From positions 558,001 to 622,000 of the forward strand of contig NZ_BPFJ01000002.1 of NCBI RefSeq assembly GCF_019972115.1: a stretch of 64,000 bases of DNA. The letters run 5' to 3'. This document shows positions 27,796-37,032 of this stretch, piece by piece. The notes below the pieces were generated by a model. The model saw nothing but the letters and a program-made list of their open reading frames with translations, ran no database searches and was not told where the DNA came from. The DNA is from Sulfurovum sp. TSL6. Lineage in GTDB: Bacteria; Campylobacterota; Campylobacteria; Campylobacterales; Sulfurovaceae. A program made the position numbers and the translations under genes. Every line of letters starts with the position of its first letter. Positions within the stretch are counted from its first letter, which is position 1.

Positions 27796-27872
27796 CTATT
27801 TGTTAAGATTGCATTAGCCATATATTAACTTATAAACATTATACTTATAGCAAAAACCCTCAGGATATAGTA

Positions 27873-28766
27873 ATGCGTACAGTTGTCTTGTTTTTATTCT
27901 TTCTAATACTGAGCGGCTGTTCTTTGAACACCCTATTTGTTCCAGGGGAGATCAATAAAGTCACTGTTGTAAAGTGTTCATCCTACATGAAACACCACCG
28001 GGCATACTTTACAAGAACAGAATTAGAAATGATCAAAGAGGATCAGAAATACCTCTATCTTTATCATGAAAAAGAGAAAGACCTAGGCCTGCTTCTTCAT
28101 CGTAAAAACCAATATATACTCTACAATCTCTCCAAACCAAAACAACCCGAACTCATACTTCATGCAGGCCCAAAAACAACCTATAGCTATGTAGTAAGAA
28201 GTTTTAAACGCAAGGGATTTACCCCCATAACATCTTTAGATACAGTGGGGGCTATTGTATCTATAGCACCGAGACGATACAAAGGGGTAAAAACACTTTT
28301 AGTTGAATTTCAGGACTATTCACCTCTCCAAGAGCTATACAGACAGGCCATCAGGACCTACAATGCAAATAGAGTCAAAAACATTCAAACAAAATTACCA
28401 AAGCACTTCGTATATGATTATTATAGACGCTACGAAAATCGGGCTAAAACACAAACACAGTTAGATCAACTACAGATCATCGCGCAAAAGCTGCAGATCA
28501 AAACACAAGAAGAGATCTACACTTACTATTTGAATGAGGCATCGCTTGATGCGCTGTCTGCCTATATCGTACAGAAAGATACAAGAGCCTCACTCACCTA
28601 TCGTCAATACAAGATGTTAAAAAGAAGAAAAAAATCCTTACAAGAAGAAAAACTCTTCAATGAAGGATCACTGGAAGATCTCATTGCTGCATACAAAATA
28701 AATAAAAACCCAAAATACAAAAAACGTATCATGTCGCTTATGAAAGACCAACAAGAAAATCAATAG
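27873..28766 (+). CDS. Lipoprotein of unknown function
   Basis: The 297-residue protein begins with a lipoprotein signal whose lipobox LSGC places the modified Cys at residue 16. The mature part is basic, tyrosine- and lysine-rich, and strongly helical towards the C-terminus (about 190-297). No domain is recognised. It follows nagE by 77 bases on the same strand and converges on the sensor kinase, so it may be part of the PTS transcript or separate. Confidence 0.65.
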   Translation: MRTVVLFLFFLILSGCSLNTLFVPGEINKVTVVKCSSYMKHHRAYFTRTELEMIKEDQKYLYLYHEKEKDLGLLLHRKNQYILYNLSKPKQPELILHAGPKTTYSYVVRSFKRKGFTPITSLDTVGAIVSIAPRRYKGVKTLLVEFQDYSPLQELYRQAIRTYNANRVKNIQTKLPKHFVYDYYRRYENRAKTQTQLDQLQIIAQKLQIKTQEEIYTYYLNEASLDALSAYIVQKDTRASLTYRQYKMLKRRKKSLQEEKLFNEGSLEDLIAAYKINKNPKYKKRIMSLMKDQQENQ

Positions 28767-28777
28767 GCTGAATATCA

Positions 28778-29830
28778 CTATGTAGCAGCAATAACTCGTG
28801 AAAGATTTAATTCGATCTGTGTCCCCTCATTCTGTTTACTTTGTATATGAACGGGAATTGTTAATTCATCACAAAGTTTTTTCACAATATGCAACCCTAT
28901 CCCTATCCCTCTGTCTTGTTCTTTATAATATCTATCAAACACTTTTGAAGGATGTTTGATACCCTTACCCGTGTCTTGTATCGTTAAATTACTCCCTTGC
29001 AATACAATATTCACCTCACCATTTTCAATATTATATTTGCCTGCATTGCTTAAGAGGTTATCCACAATACGGGTAAATGCATCTTTATTTGTCACTAACG
29101 TCATTTTATCTATATCCATGTTATATGTCACGTCAGGGTAGAGTACTTCAAAATAGTGTATACGGCTGTGTACCAACTCCTTTAACGAAAACCTTTCTGA
29201 TTGTGCAGGGACCCCTTTAAGAAAAATACGCAGATTTTCCTGCAAAGAGAGTATACTTTGAATGTTATTTTCAAGTCTCTGTATTTTTTGATTATCCCCT
29301 ATCTCTCTTTTAAAGAGTTTTAAGTTGATAAGCATAGAACTGATAGGTGTATTAAAATCATGGAGGATATCTTTGACAAATTCTTCATTAAGACGAAGCG
29401 CTTTTTGCAACGGCATAAGCGAATAGATGGAGAAAAGAAGAGAGACAAATGCAGCAAAAATGGAGAAGAACCCAAACTTTCTATACAGTTTATTCGCTAA
29501 CTTTTCCACCCTCAACAGATAATTTTCTTTTGAATACATGACTTTCATCAAATACTTATCTGATGTCGGCACCTTGAAATAACTATAAAAACCACCATCC
29601 TGATAGAGTATATTTTCCTCTTTCGTTTCATCCTTATCCACAAAGTCTGTAGTAAGACCTTCGCACTGCAGGGTAAAGGCACATAGTTTCATCTCTATGT
29701 GGATTTTATCTTCTATCTCTACTTTTTTAATTTGATATTCATTCCAAAAATTAATCGCCAGTAATACTTCTAATAGTACCAGGAATATCAAAAAACTTTT
29801 GAGAAATGACTCCCGTTCATACCTTTTCAA
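28778..29830 (-). CDS. Sensor histidine kinase
   Basis: This is a 350-residue membrane kinase. Two hydrophobic segments (about 10-26 and 115-140) flank a periplasmic sensor of about 90 residues with two cysteines. The H box is HDFNTPIS (His near 153), the N box DNLLSNAGKYN and the G box DTGKGI plus GIGIGLHIVKKL. The gene overlaps the response-regulator gene by 14 bases, so they form a pair. Its signal is unknown; the PTS surroundings suggest a link to sugar or envelope status. Confidence 0.88.
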   Translation of the reverse strand: MKRYERESFLKSFLIFLVLLEVLLAINFWNEYQIKKVEIEDKIHIEMKLCAFTLQCEGLTTDFVDKDETKEENILYQDGGFYSYFKVPTSDKYLMKVMYSKENYLLRVEKLANKLYRKFGFFSIFAAFVSLLFSIYSLMPLQKALRLNEEFVKDILHDFNTPISSMLINLKLFKREIGDNQKIQRLENNIQSILSLQENLRIFLKGVPAQSERFSLKELVHSRIHYFEVLYPDVTYNMDIDKMTLVTNKDAFTRIVDNLLSNAGKYNIENGEVNIVLQGSNLTIQDTGKGIKHPSKVFDRYYKEQDRGIGIGLHIVKKLCDELTIPVHIQSKQNEGTQIELNLSRVIAAT

Positions 29831-30449
29831 TCATATACCCCTTCCCACGTATATTCTTGATCTCTATGCCCAATTTGTTCTTTAATTTTGCAAGATTTAC
29901 GCGCAACGCATTTGCTGTAGGCTGTTCTAAAAAGTCCATCAGTGTATAACTGTCTACAATTTTATTTTGTGCTGTGATAAGTGCATGAAAAATATTTTGC
30001 TGTACATCTCCCAATCCTATCGTCTGTTCTCCTTTTTTTAACACTCTTGTCACCGGATTATAAACAATATCATTCAGATAAAGCAGTTCATCATCATTTT
30101 GATATTTTCGTTTAATGCGTATCAGTAGTTCTTCGGGATCAAAAGGTTTTTTGATATAGTCTTCCGCCCCTATGGCAAAACCTTTGGAAATAGAATTGAT
30201 GTCTGTAAGGGCTGTGATGTAAATAGCGGGTGTTTCATCTCCTGCCTCTTTCAGTGCTGAGAGCACATCAAAACCATCGACTTCAGGTACATTCACATCT
30301 AAAATGTACAGGTCATACTTATGGGTAAAGGTGAGGTCAAATACTTCAGGTCCACGATGTGCCACATCTACCTTATAACCTTCAAGTTCCAAGAACTCTT
30401 TTAGGCTATCACATAAAATCTGGTCATCTTCAAGTAGTAGTATTCTCAT
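29817..30449 (-). CDS. OmpR-type response regulator
   Basis: The 210-residue regulator has a receiver domain (1-115) with the acidic pair EDD at 7-9, phospho-acceptor Asp in YILDVNVPEVDG (near 52) and KKPF (Lys near 101). A winged-helix DNA-binding domain (about 125-208) ends in IRGKGYMIEKV. It starts 46 bases after the small membrane ORF that follows crr. Regulation of the PTS genes is possible but no binding site was found. Confidence 0.88.
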   Translation of the reverse strand: MRILLLEDDQILCDSLKEFLELEGYKVDVAHRGPEVFDLTFTHKYDLYILDVNVPEVDGFDVLSALKEAGDETPAIYITALTDINSISKGFAIGAEDYIKKPFDPEELLIRIKRKYQNDDELLYLNDIVYNPVTRVLKKGEQTIGLGDVQQNIFHALITAQNKIVDSYTLMDFLEQPTANALRVNLAKLKNKLGIEIKNIRGKGYMIEKV

Positions 30450-30495
30450 AATATTAAAGTATACAACAGTAATATTAAGAAAATATTATAAGAGA

Positions 30496-30591
30496 TTATT
30501 TCTTTTTTTTAGGCATTTTGAGCACAATGACAAATGCGACCAAGATCAAACCATAGATTACATAATAATAAATATTGTCACTGACTGGCAT
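30496..30591 (-). CDS. 31-residue single-helix membrane peptide coupled to crr
   Basis: The ATG at 30591 overlaps the crr stop as TAATG, a standard coupling arrangement. The product has 31 residues: a short polar start, one hydrophobic helix (about residues 8-25) and a basic PKKKK end, which fits a small inner-membrane protein with its tail inside. It lies between EIIA and the response regulator. No family is recognised; it may tune the permease or the kinase. Confidence 0.55.
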   Translation of the reverse strand: MPVSDNIYYYVIYGLILVAFVIVLKMPKKKK

Positions 30592-31061
30592 TAGTTGACC
30601 TCCATGATGATATCTTGGCTTTTGACGATATTCAACCGTTTGTCGATACTTTTCACATCACTTTCATCAGAAATGATCACAGGGGTAATGACATCCTTGG
30701 CATGTTCACGAATGTACGATAGGTCAGCACGAATTACCGGATCTCCCGCTTTGACCTCATCGCCTTCATTTGCAAGACGTTCAAAACCTTTTCCCTCAAG
30801 TGCCACAGTCTCTAAACCAATGTGAACCATCACCTCTAGATCTTTTGAACTCTTAATACTATATGCATGGTTTGTAGAAAATATTTTTGTGATCTTTCCA
30901 TCTATAGGTGCTGTAAACACATCTGACATAGGGATGATCGCTACACCATCGCCTACAAGTTTTTGTGAAAACACGTCATCCTTCACACTTTCAAGTGCTA
31001 CGACCTGTCCATCTACAGGTGACTTGATCTCTCTTACTTTGCGTTTTAAAAATCCGAACAT
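30591..31061 (-). CDS. crr: PTS glucose-type EIIA component
   Basis: The 156-residue single-domain EIIA accepts phosphate from HPr and passes it to the EIIB of NagE. The active histidine is in VMVHIGLETV (His80), with the partner His65 in NHAY fifteen residues earlier, the same spacing as in the Escherichia protein. DGKITKIF and KAGDPVI blocks are typical. It lies four bases after nagA on the minus strand and ends in a TAATG overlap with a small ORF. Confidence 0.9.
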   Translation of the reverse strand: MFGFLKRKVREIKSPVDGQVVALESVKDDVFSQKLVGDGVAIIPMSDVFTAPIDGKITKIFSTNHAYSIKSSKDLEVMVHIGLETVALEGKGFERLANEGDEVKAGDPVIRADLSYIREHAKDVITPVIISDESDVKSIDKRLNIVKSQDIIMEVN

Positions 31062-31065
31062 CTAT

Positions 31066-32190
31066 TTACCTTCTATACTTTACTTCACCATTCAATATGG
31101 TTGATATGATACTAAAATTTTCATCAAAGATGACTATATCCGCATCATACCCTGCTTGTAGTTCACCTTTAGGAATCCCCAGTTTACGTGCAGGTATTTT
31201 TGTCACAGCATTGACAATCTCAGGAAGAGTCATAGATGTATGTACTCTCATATTTGACAATGCATCATTCATCTTCAGTACAGAACCTGCAAGCGTACCG
31301 TTTTCTAATACTGCCTTGCCTTCATCTACCTCAACACTTCTGCCACCCAAATCATAGGTTCCGCATTTCATACATCCTGCCCGCATAGCGTCAGTGATAA
31401 GTATAAGCTTCTCTTTTTTGACTTTCTGTACCAGTTCAAGCGTAGTCGGGTGTGTATGCACAAGATCTGCGATAATATCACAAGTCACATCAGCGTCAAA
31501 GACTGCACCTACGATGCCAGGTTTTCTATGATGATAAGGGTTCATGGCATTAAAGAGATGGGTTGCATGTGAGATACCCCAGACAAAACTCTCTTGACTC
31601 TCTTCGTAACTTGCATCAGAATGCCCAATACTCAAAATGACATGAGGATACTCTTTTGTCAATCGTTTTACAAAATCTTCTGCACCCGCTATTTCAGGTG
31701 CCAGTGTGATCATTTTTACTTCGTTTAAATAGTTTTCTATCAGTGCCATATTCGGGGATTGGACATAAGCTTTATCTTGTGCACCGTGTTTATCTGCATT
31801 GATAAAAGGACCTTCAAGATGAATGCCAAGCACATTCGCACCACTGACCTTCTCCGCATGCAGTTGTATATTTTGTAAAGCCTTGTCAATAGCCCCACTT
31901 GACATGGTCATTGTCGTGGCCAAAAAAGAAGTGGTCCCTGTTTGAAGAAGCGTTGAAGAGATCGTCTCCAAAGCATCAGGTGTGGCATCCATCACATCTG
32001 CACCGCCACTGCCATGTATATGCAGATCAATAAACCCTGCACTGACGTAAGCACCTTTGGCATCGATCGTTTCAATATCTGTAAGATCACTCTCCTTTAC
32101 GATATTGACAATCTTATGATCAAATAAAAGTACTTTATCTTCAATGATCTTATCATCACTAAATATCTTTGCATTGAGGATAGCTTTCAT
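31066..32190 (-). CDS. nagA: N-acetylglucosamine-6-phosphate deacetylase
   Basis: The 374-residue amidohydrolase converts GlcNAc-6-P to GlcN-6-P and acetate. Metal-ligand and substrate motifs are visible: DLHIHGSGG (about 55-63), HLEGPF (near 125), ILSIGHSDAS (about 187-196), HATHLFNAM (about 207-215) and the catalytic Asp in ITDAMRAG (near 264). Length and motifs are standard. It precedes crr, forming nagA-crr opposite to ptsHI-nagE. No deaminase gene (nagB) is found in the window. Confidence 0.92.
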   Translation of the reverse strand: MKAILNAKIFSDDKIIEDKVLLFDHKIVNIVKESDLTDIETIDAKGAYVSAGFIDLHIHGSGGADVMDATPDALETISSTLLQTGTTSFLATTMTMSSGAIDKALQNIQLHAEKVSGANVLGIHLEGPFINADKHGAQDKAYVQSPNMALIENYLNEVKMITLAPEIAGAEDFVKRLTKEYPHVILSIGHSDASYEESQESFVWGISHATHLFNAMNPYHHRKPGIVGAVFDADVTCDIIADLVHTHPTTLELVQKVKKEKLILITDAMRAGCMKCGTYDLGGRSVEVDEGKAVLENGTLAGSVLKMNDALSNMRVHTSMTLPEIVNAVTKIPARKLGIPKGELQAGYDADIVIFDENFSIISTILNGEVKYRR

Positions 32191-32228
32191 TTTGTTCTTT
32201 TACCTCACCTTATTTTGTTGTACCCTGA

Positions 32229-33773
32229 TCACACATCAGTCCTAAGACTTACTTTGAGTGTTCTTTTAAGTACTTTACCCGTAGCATTTTTAGGGAGTTC
32301 TTGAATGACATGTATTTGTTTGGGTATTTTATAATTTGCAAGGTGTTCTCTCAGATATTTTTTCAAATCTGCTTCATCAAGTGTCTCTACACCCTCTTCA
32401 AGTTCTATATAAGCAACAGGAACTTCTCCGCTATTCTTATCATCTATGCCTATTACAGCTGAAGCACTTACCCCCTCGAACACATCTATCACTTCCTCTA
32501 TTTCACGAGGATAAATATTGATACCTTTTGAAATAATGAGATCTTTTTTTCTATCAACGATAAACAAAAACCCGTCATCATCCATATACCCTACATCACC
32601 CGTAAGTAGCCACCCGTTAATGATCGTCTCATCGGTTGCAGTGGGATGATTCAAATAGCCTTTCATTACATTATCACCTTTTACGATAATATCTCCTATA
32701 GCTCCACGATGTACCTCATTCAACTCTTGATCTACGATCTTTATCTCATAGCCATAGAGTGCTGTACCTACAGATCCCGCTTTTTGTTTTTTTAATGTAT
32801 TCATACTGACCGCAGGGCTTGCTTCGCTAAGTCCGTACCCTTCCAGTAATGTTGCCCGTTTAAATTTTTTTGCCATAGCATCAAGTGTTTTAGGCTGTAG
32901 TGCTGCTGCACCGGAAATAAATGCCCGTATGTTGTTGAACCACATAAAATACCATGGAAGTTTTGCTTTGGCTAATGCATTATAGACATCAGGAATACCA
33001 AAAAAGAGTGTCACCCGTTTTAACAGTGTCTGTTTAAAGATATTTGAAAAAGGCTGTATCGATTTGATGATCACGATACTCATGCCTACATATAGTGGAA
33101 GCATAACAGCGATCGTAAATGTAAAAGAGTGGAACATTGGAAGAAATACGATCCCTCTATCTCTAGGTGTCAACTTAATATGCTTCATACCAGAACTTGC
33201 GTTTGAAAAAATATTCTTATGGCTTAACATCGCCCCTTTAGGTTTGCCTGTTGTACCTGAAGTATAAATGATCACAGCTGTATCTTCCAATGCAGTATCG
33301 GTATGTGCTACAGATAACTCTGTGTTTAACGCTTCATCAAAAGAGTAATACTGCTCTCCCTGAGCGCTCTTGTCACCTTCCCATAGAACAAATTGACATA
33401 ATGTACTTGCCTTACTGCTGTTGACAACCTTCTCATGGATAGCGGAGGCAATAAGTACTGAAGAGCCACTGTCTTCTAAAATATAGCTAAGTTCATCCTC
33501 TTTCAAAAATGTATTGATAGGTACAACCATAACCCCTAGTTTTGAAGCGGCAAAGATCGTATAGATGAACTCAGGAGAGTTTCGTAAAAAAAATGCGACT
33601 TTATCACCTTTTTTTACACCTTTGTTAGCAAGAAAAGCAGCCAGTTTATCTGCTGCTAGTAAAATATCTCCATAGGTAATCTTCTCATTATCCACAAAAA
33701 GCGCCACTTTTTTCTTACGCTTTTTTGCCTGAAAGGTGATAAGTTCATAAAAGTTATTAAACTTATAGTCCAT
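32229..33773 (-). CDS. Long-chain acyl-CoA synthetase (AMP-binding)
   Basis: The 514-residue enzyme of the ANL superfamily activates a carboxylic acid as acyl-AMP and then acyl-CoA. Motifs are YTSGTTGKPKG (about 172-182), the GYGLSEASP block (about 316-324), TGDVGYMDDDG and the catalytic lysine in PKNATGKVLKR near the end. The gene lies two bases from a FadL-type porin, so fatty acids are the likely substrate. Chain length is not predictable. Confidence 0.88.
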   Translation of the reverse strand: MDYKFNNFYELITFQAKKRKKKVALFVDNEKITYGDILLAADKLAAFLANKGVKKGDKVAFFLRNSPEFIYTIFAASKLGVMVVPINTFLKEDELSYILEDSGSSVLIASAIHEKVVNSSKASTLCQFVLWEGDKSAQGEQYYSFDEALNTELSVAHTDTALEDTAVIIYTSGTTGKPKGAMLSHKNIFSNASSGMKHIKLTPRDRGIVFLPMFHSFTFTIAVMLPLYVGMSIVIIKSIQPFSNIFKQTLLKRVTLFFGIPDVYNALAKAKLPWYFMWFNNIRAFISGAAALQPKTLDAMAKKFKRATLLEGYGLSEASPAVSMNTLKKQKAGSVGTALYGYEIKIVDQELNEVHRGAIGDIIVKGDNVMKGYLNHPTATDETIINGWLLTGDVGYMDDDGFLFIVDRKKDLIISKGINIYPREIEEVIDVFEGVSASAVIGIDDKNSGEVPVAYIELEEGVETLDEADLKKYLREHLANYKIPKQIHVIQELPKNATGKVLKRTLKVSLRTDV

Positions 33774-33774
33774 C

Positions 33775-34938
33775 TTAATACTCGTACGCTATGCCGATAG
33801 TCGTCAAGAATGCCCCACCTTCATGAAATGTACCAAAACCATTGATAGTTCGTGATTCTTTACTATCATATAAGAATGCAGCACCCCATGAGAGGTCTTC
33901 TCTCTGCTGATACCGAAACCCCATAGAAAAGATCTTAGCGTCACTATCAGGGAGTTCAAATCCTATAGTGTTTTCAGGTACGGGTGTTTCATCGATTGCA
34001 AAACCCATCATCGCTGTGATCTTGTTATCCATTTTGATGGTTGCACCCACTCTAAAAGTATCCGTATCTTTCCAGTTCTTGGGTGCCTCAGGTAAAGGAA
34101 CCCCTTCGAACTTTAAGGTCTCATACTGAGACCAATAGGTTCTTTCGTAAAGCAATTCCAGTGTAAATGTATCTTGCCACGTTTTAGAAATCGCCACATT
34201 AAGTGCTGCAGGCAAAGGCACAGATACACTGGCATCACCATCATATAACAAAGTATCTCCAGAGTAAAGTGTTGCCGTACCTTCTTCATCAAGGTCGATA
34301 CTAGAGCGATAGGTTACAGCAAAATTCATCTCTGATGTCGGTTTATATGTCATAGCTAAATTATAGCCAAGCCCTACCGTATCACCCTCCATATCTGTCG
34401 TAGCTACTGCACTGTCATTTTTAATGACTCCTTCACTGTATACCAATCGGAGACCCCCTCCGATACTAAAATCATCCCTGATCCTATAAGATAGAGAAGG
34501 GTTAAACTCTACTACTTTAAGCGTAAACTCTTCGGCAAAAGCTTTTTGGAAAGGTGTCTCCCATCTTTTTGTTAATCCTCCGGGTACAGTTAAACTGACA
34601 CCCCATCTAAAATTCCCCATCGCAGGAGCAATATAATGAAAATAGGGGATCAATATGTTTTCTACTTCTGATTCACCTGAATATTCAGGTGCACTGCTAA
34701 AGACATTTGATGGGAGATGTGCTAAAGTGATGCCACCCTCTACATAACTTTTACCTTCATCTATAAAAACCATATTTGCAGGGTTATAATATGCTGTATC
34801 AGCACCTGTCGTATGCGCTACATAAGCGGCTCCCAGTGCCATCGAGTTCAGTGATTGCTCCGGTATCTTGTATCCTCCCGCCATGACAACCGAACTTGCT
34901 ATTGCACTGAGTGCCAACCCTTTTATCATTCTCCCCAT
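33775..34938 (-). CDS. FadL-family outer-membrane hydrophobic-compound channel
   Basis: The 387-residue outer-membrane protein has a signal peptide ending near residue 21. It is followed by GYKIPEQSLNSMALGAAYV and YYNPANMVF, the N-terminal hatch hallmarks of FadL/TodX channels. A series of alternating beta strands ends in IGIAYEY. Such proteins pass fatty acids or hydrocarbons across the outer membrane. A second ATG three codons in is an equally good start. It forms a pair with the acyl-CoA synthetase. Confidence 0.88.
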   Translation of the reverse strand: MGRMIKGLALSAIASSVVMAGGYKIPEQSLNSMALGAAYVAHTTGADTAYYNPANMVFIDEGKSYVEGGITLAHLPSNVFSSAPEYSGESEVENILIPYFHYIAPAMGNFRWGVSLTVPGGLTKRWETPFQKAFAEEFTLKVVEFNPSLSYRIRDDFSIGGGLRLVYSEGVIKNDSAVATTDMEGDTVGLGYNLAMTYKPTSEMNFAVTYRSSIDLDEEGTATLYSGDTLLYDGDASVSVPLPAALNVAISKTWQDTFTLELLYERTYWSQYETLKFEGVPLPEAPKNWKDTDTFRVGATIKMDNKITAMMGFAIDETPVPENTIGFELPDSDAKIFSMGFRYQQREDLSWGAAFLYDSKESRTINGFGTFHEGGAFLTTIGIAYEY

Positions 34939-34961
34939 CCTTTTTCCCCTCTATTTCAAAT

Positions 34962-35855
34962 TTAATCTTCCATTAAAGCATACAGTGCACTGATCTCCTG
35001 TGCCCAGATCGACTCATCAATGGTTTCCAAGACAAGTGGTATATCATCCATACGCGAGTCATTCATAATGAAGTTAAAAGCGTCCCATCCGATCTCTCCC
35101 TGGCCTAGTGAATCATGTCGGTCAACTCTTGAACCTAACTTTGGTTTAGAGTCATTAATATGCATTCCCATCAAGTACTCTCTTCCTACTACTTTATCAA
35201 AACTGTTCCATGTTTCATCATAGGTTTCCCTGGTACGGATATCATATCCTGCCGTAAACATATGACAGGTATCAATACACACACCTACCCTGCTTTTATC
35301 TTCTACCTTATCTATGATATGTGCCAAATGCTCAAATTTATAACCAAGGTTAGATCCCTGTCCTGCTGTATTTTCTATGACCAGTTTGACATTGGAATCC
35401 TGTGTAGCTTCTATGGCTCTATTCAGTGAATCTGCTATAACATCCAAACATCCCAATTCGGCCTGCATAAGCTTATCCATATATTCTGGGTCTTTTTTAG
35501 GGATCTTTGTCAAATGAGAACCAGGGTGAAAGTTAAGTCTGTCAAGCCCTAAAATGCGACAACGTTCTAACTCATCTATAAAGGCGTCTCTTGATTTCTC
35601 AAGCTTTTCTACCTCAGGGTGTCCCAGATTTATGAGGTAAGAGTCATGCGGTAAAATGTGTTTTGGTAAGATACCGGATTTTTCAAGATTTTCATGAAAT
35701 GCGTCTATTGTTTTTGTTTCTAAAGGTTTTGCTACCCACTGTCTTTGATTTTTCGTAAAAAGTGCAAATGCTTTAGCCCCTATAGCCATAGCATTAAGTG
35801 GCGCATTATCTACACCTCCGCTTGCACTTACATGTGCTCCGACAAATTTTGTCAT
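34962..35855 (-). CDS. nfo: Endonuclease IV
   Basis: The 297-residue AP endonuclease acts in base-excision repair. Zinc-site residues are in VIENTAGQG (about 152-160), [11 protein letters not shown] (about 185-195), MHINDSK (about 222-228) and the [12 protein letters not shown] block (about 235-246). Length fits the family. It lies nine bases downstream of the lipoprotein gene. Confidence 0.93.
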   Translation of the reverse strand: MTKFVGAHVSASGGVDNAPLNAMAIGAKAFALFTKNQRQWVAKPLETKTIDAFHENLEKSGILPKHILPHDSYLINLGHPEVEKLEKSRDAFIDELERCRILGLDRLNFHPGSHLTKIPKKDPEYMDKLMQAELGCLDVIADSLNRAIEATQDSNVKLVIENTAGQGSNLGYKFEHLAHIIDKVEDKSRVGVCIDTCHMFTAGYDIRTRETYDETWNSFDKVVGREYLMGMHINDSKPKLGSRVDRHDSLGQGEIGWDAFNFIMNDSRMDDIPLVLETIDESIWAQEISALYALMED

Positions 35856-35864
35856 TTTCTAACC

Positions 35865-36353
35865 TTAGTATTGTTTTTTGACTTGTATAAGTATAGAGTT
35901 GATTGTATCATGGAAAATAATCTGCTTGTTTAAAACCGTGTACTCGATATTATATTTGTCTTTTTTTATAATTCTTTGTGTAAACCCGTCACCCATTTTT
36001 TCTAACCCAGTACTAGAAAATATCGGTCTCCCTCTAAATATATTTTCCAGTATACTCTCTGGGTACAGTCCACTTAAGACTTCTTTGTTGAAAGCACTTT
36101 TACCCATACATTCTAACACACTCATGCACACTGAGGTCTCAGATATTTCTAGAGAGATGAGTGCCTGTCCACTACCGTAAATCTCTATTTTCATCTCTTC
36201 TTCATTCTCATAAATGAACCCCATATCTGCATACTTGAAGGTAGGTGTTTTAAACAGGATGTATGCAGAATTTTGTTTCACATACTCTTTAGAGGCGCAT
36301 GCACTCAAAAGAAAACCCATTATAAAAATCAAAACAGTTCTTTTAAAATTCAT
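35865..36353 (-). CDS. Small lipoprotein, unknown function
   Basis: The 162-residue protein has a lipoprotein signal with lipobox LSAC (Cys at residue 19). The mature domain is mixed alpha/beta without recognisable motifs. It holds a pair of cysteines (CMSVLEC) that could form a disulfide. It is the first gene of a minus-strand group with nfo. No function can be assigned. Confidence 0.65.
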   Translation of the reverse strand: MNFKRTVLIFIMGFLLSACASKEYVKQNSAYILFKTPTFKYADMGFIYENEEEMKIEIYGSGQALISLEISETSVCMSVLECMGKSAFNKEVLSGLYPESILENIFRGRPIFSSTGLEKMGDGFTQRIIKKDKYNIEYTVLNKQIIFHDTINSILIQVKKQY

Positions 36354-36442
36354 CTTTTTTTCCTTATTTTAGCCAAATTATACAGTATCTTAAGAGATTT
36401 TTAAGCACCCTATCTATATAATGCCATCCACAAGTTACAGAT

Positions 36443-36517
36443 GGCCCCATCGTCTAGCGGTTAGGATCCATGGTTTTCATCCATGTTACAGGAGTTCGAG
36501 TCTCCTTGGGGTCACCA
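36443..36517 (+). tRNA. tRNA-Glu(TTC), copy 1
   Basis: A 75-nt cloverleaf with acceptor GGCCCCA/TGGGGTC, anticodon stem CATGG/CCATG around TTTTCAT (anticodon TTC), T loop TTCGAGT and encoded CCA. Confidence 0.96.
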
Positions 36518-36547
36518 TTTATAACTTGTAACCTTTTCAATATTTGT

Positions 36548-36622
36548 GGCCCCATCGTCTAGCGGTTAGGATCCATGGTTTTCATCCATGTTACAGGAGT
36601 TCGAGTCTCCTTGGGGTCACCA
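36548..36622 (+). tRNA. tRNA-Glu(TTC), copy 2
   Basis: Identical over all 75 bases to the copy ending 30 bases upstream, and followed by different sequence. The two are probably co-transcribed. Confidence 0.96.
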
Positions 36623-36696
36623 ATTACTTCATTTATTTACCACAAAATTTATTTTATAAAAACTCTGATATAATACTAATAAAAATGGACCTTTAA

Positions 36697-36993
36697 ATGT
36701 TTCGTCTACTTATTATCACTACACTATTGATATTACCTCTACAAAGTATCGCCTCTGTCTCTTATACTGTCCGTATTGCGGCATATCATAATGTTGATTC
36801 CCTGAAACAAGAGTTAAAAAAACTCCCTCCTGCACTGAGAAGAACCGTTGAAGTAGAAAAAAAAGGGGACCTACATATTGCTTCTTCTATCCAGACAGAA
36901 GACAAAACAACACTACAAAGACTTTTACCCTCTTACCAAAAAACCTTTCCTGATGCCTTTATATTCAAAGTATTAAAAAACAGAGGAAAATAG
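36697..36993 (+). CDS. Exported SPOR-like small protein
   Basis: The 98-residue protein has a signal peptide (about 1-19, ending IASV). The 75-residue mature part starts YTVRIAAYHNVDSLKQELKKL and ends in a second half with the same strand-helix pattern. This is the layout of SPOR peptidoglycan-binding domains, though diverged. It lies 74 bases after the second tRNA-Glu. Binding to denuded glycan strands is inferred from the fold only. Confidence 0.6.
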   Translation: MFRLLIITTLLILPLQSIASVSYTVRIAAYHNVDSLKQELKKLPPALRRTVEVEKKGDLHIASSIQTEDKTTLQRLLPSYQKTFPDAFIFKVLKNRGK

Positions 36994-37032
36994 AACGAAA
37001 GTCAAAAAAGAACTCCCTAAAATCATACGCTA

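Noticed and set aside
36443-36622. Recent mobile-element insertion explaining the duplicated tRNA-Glu
   Set aside because: The repeat is limited to the tRNA itself, with unrelated flanks and no integrase or attachment-site signs; a simple tandem duplication is enough.
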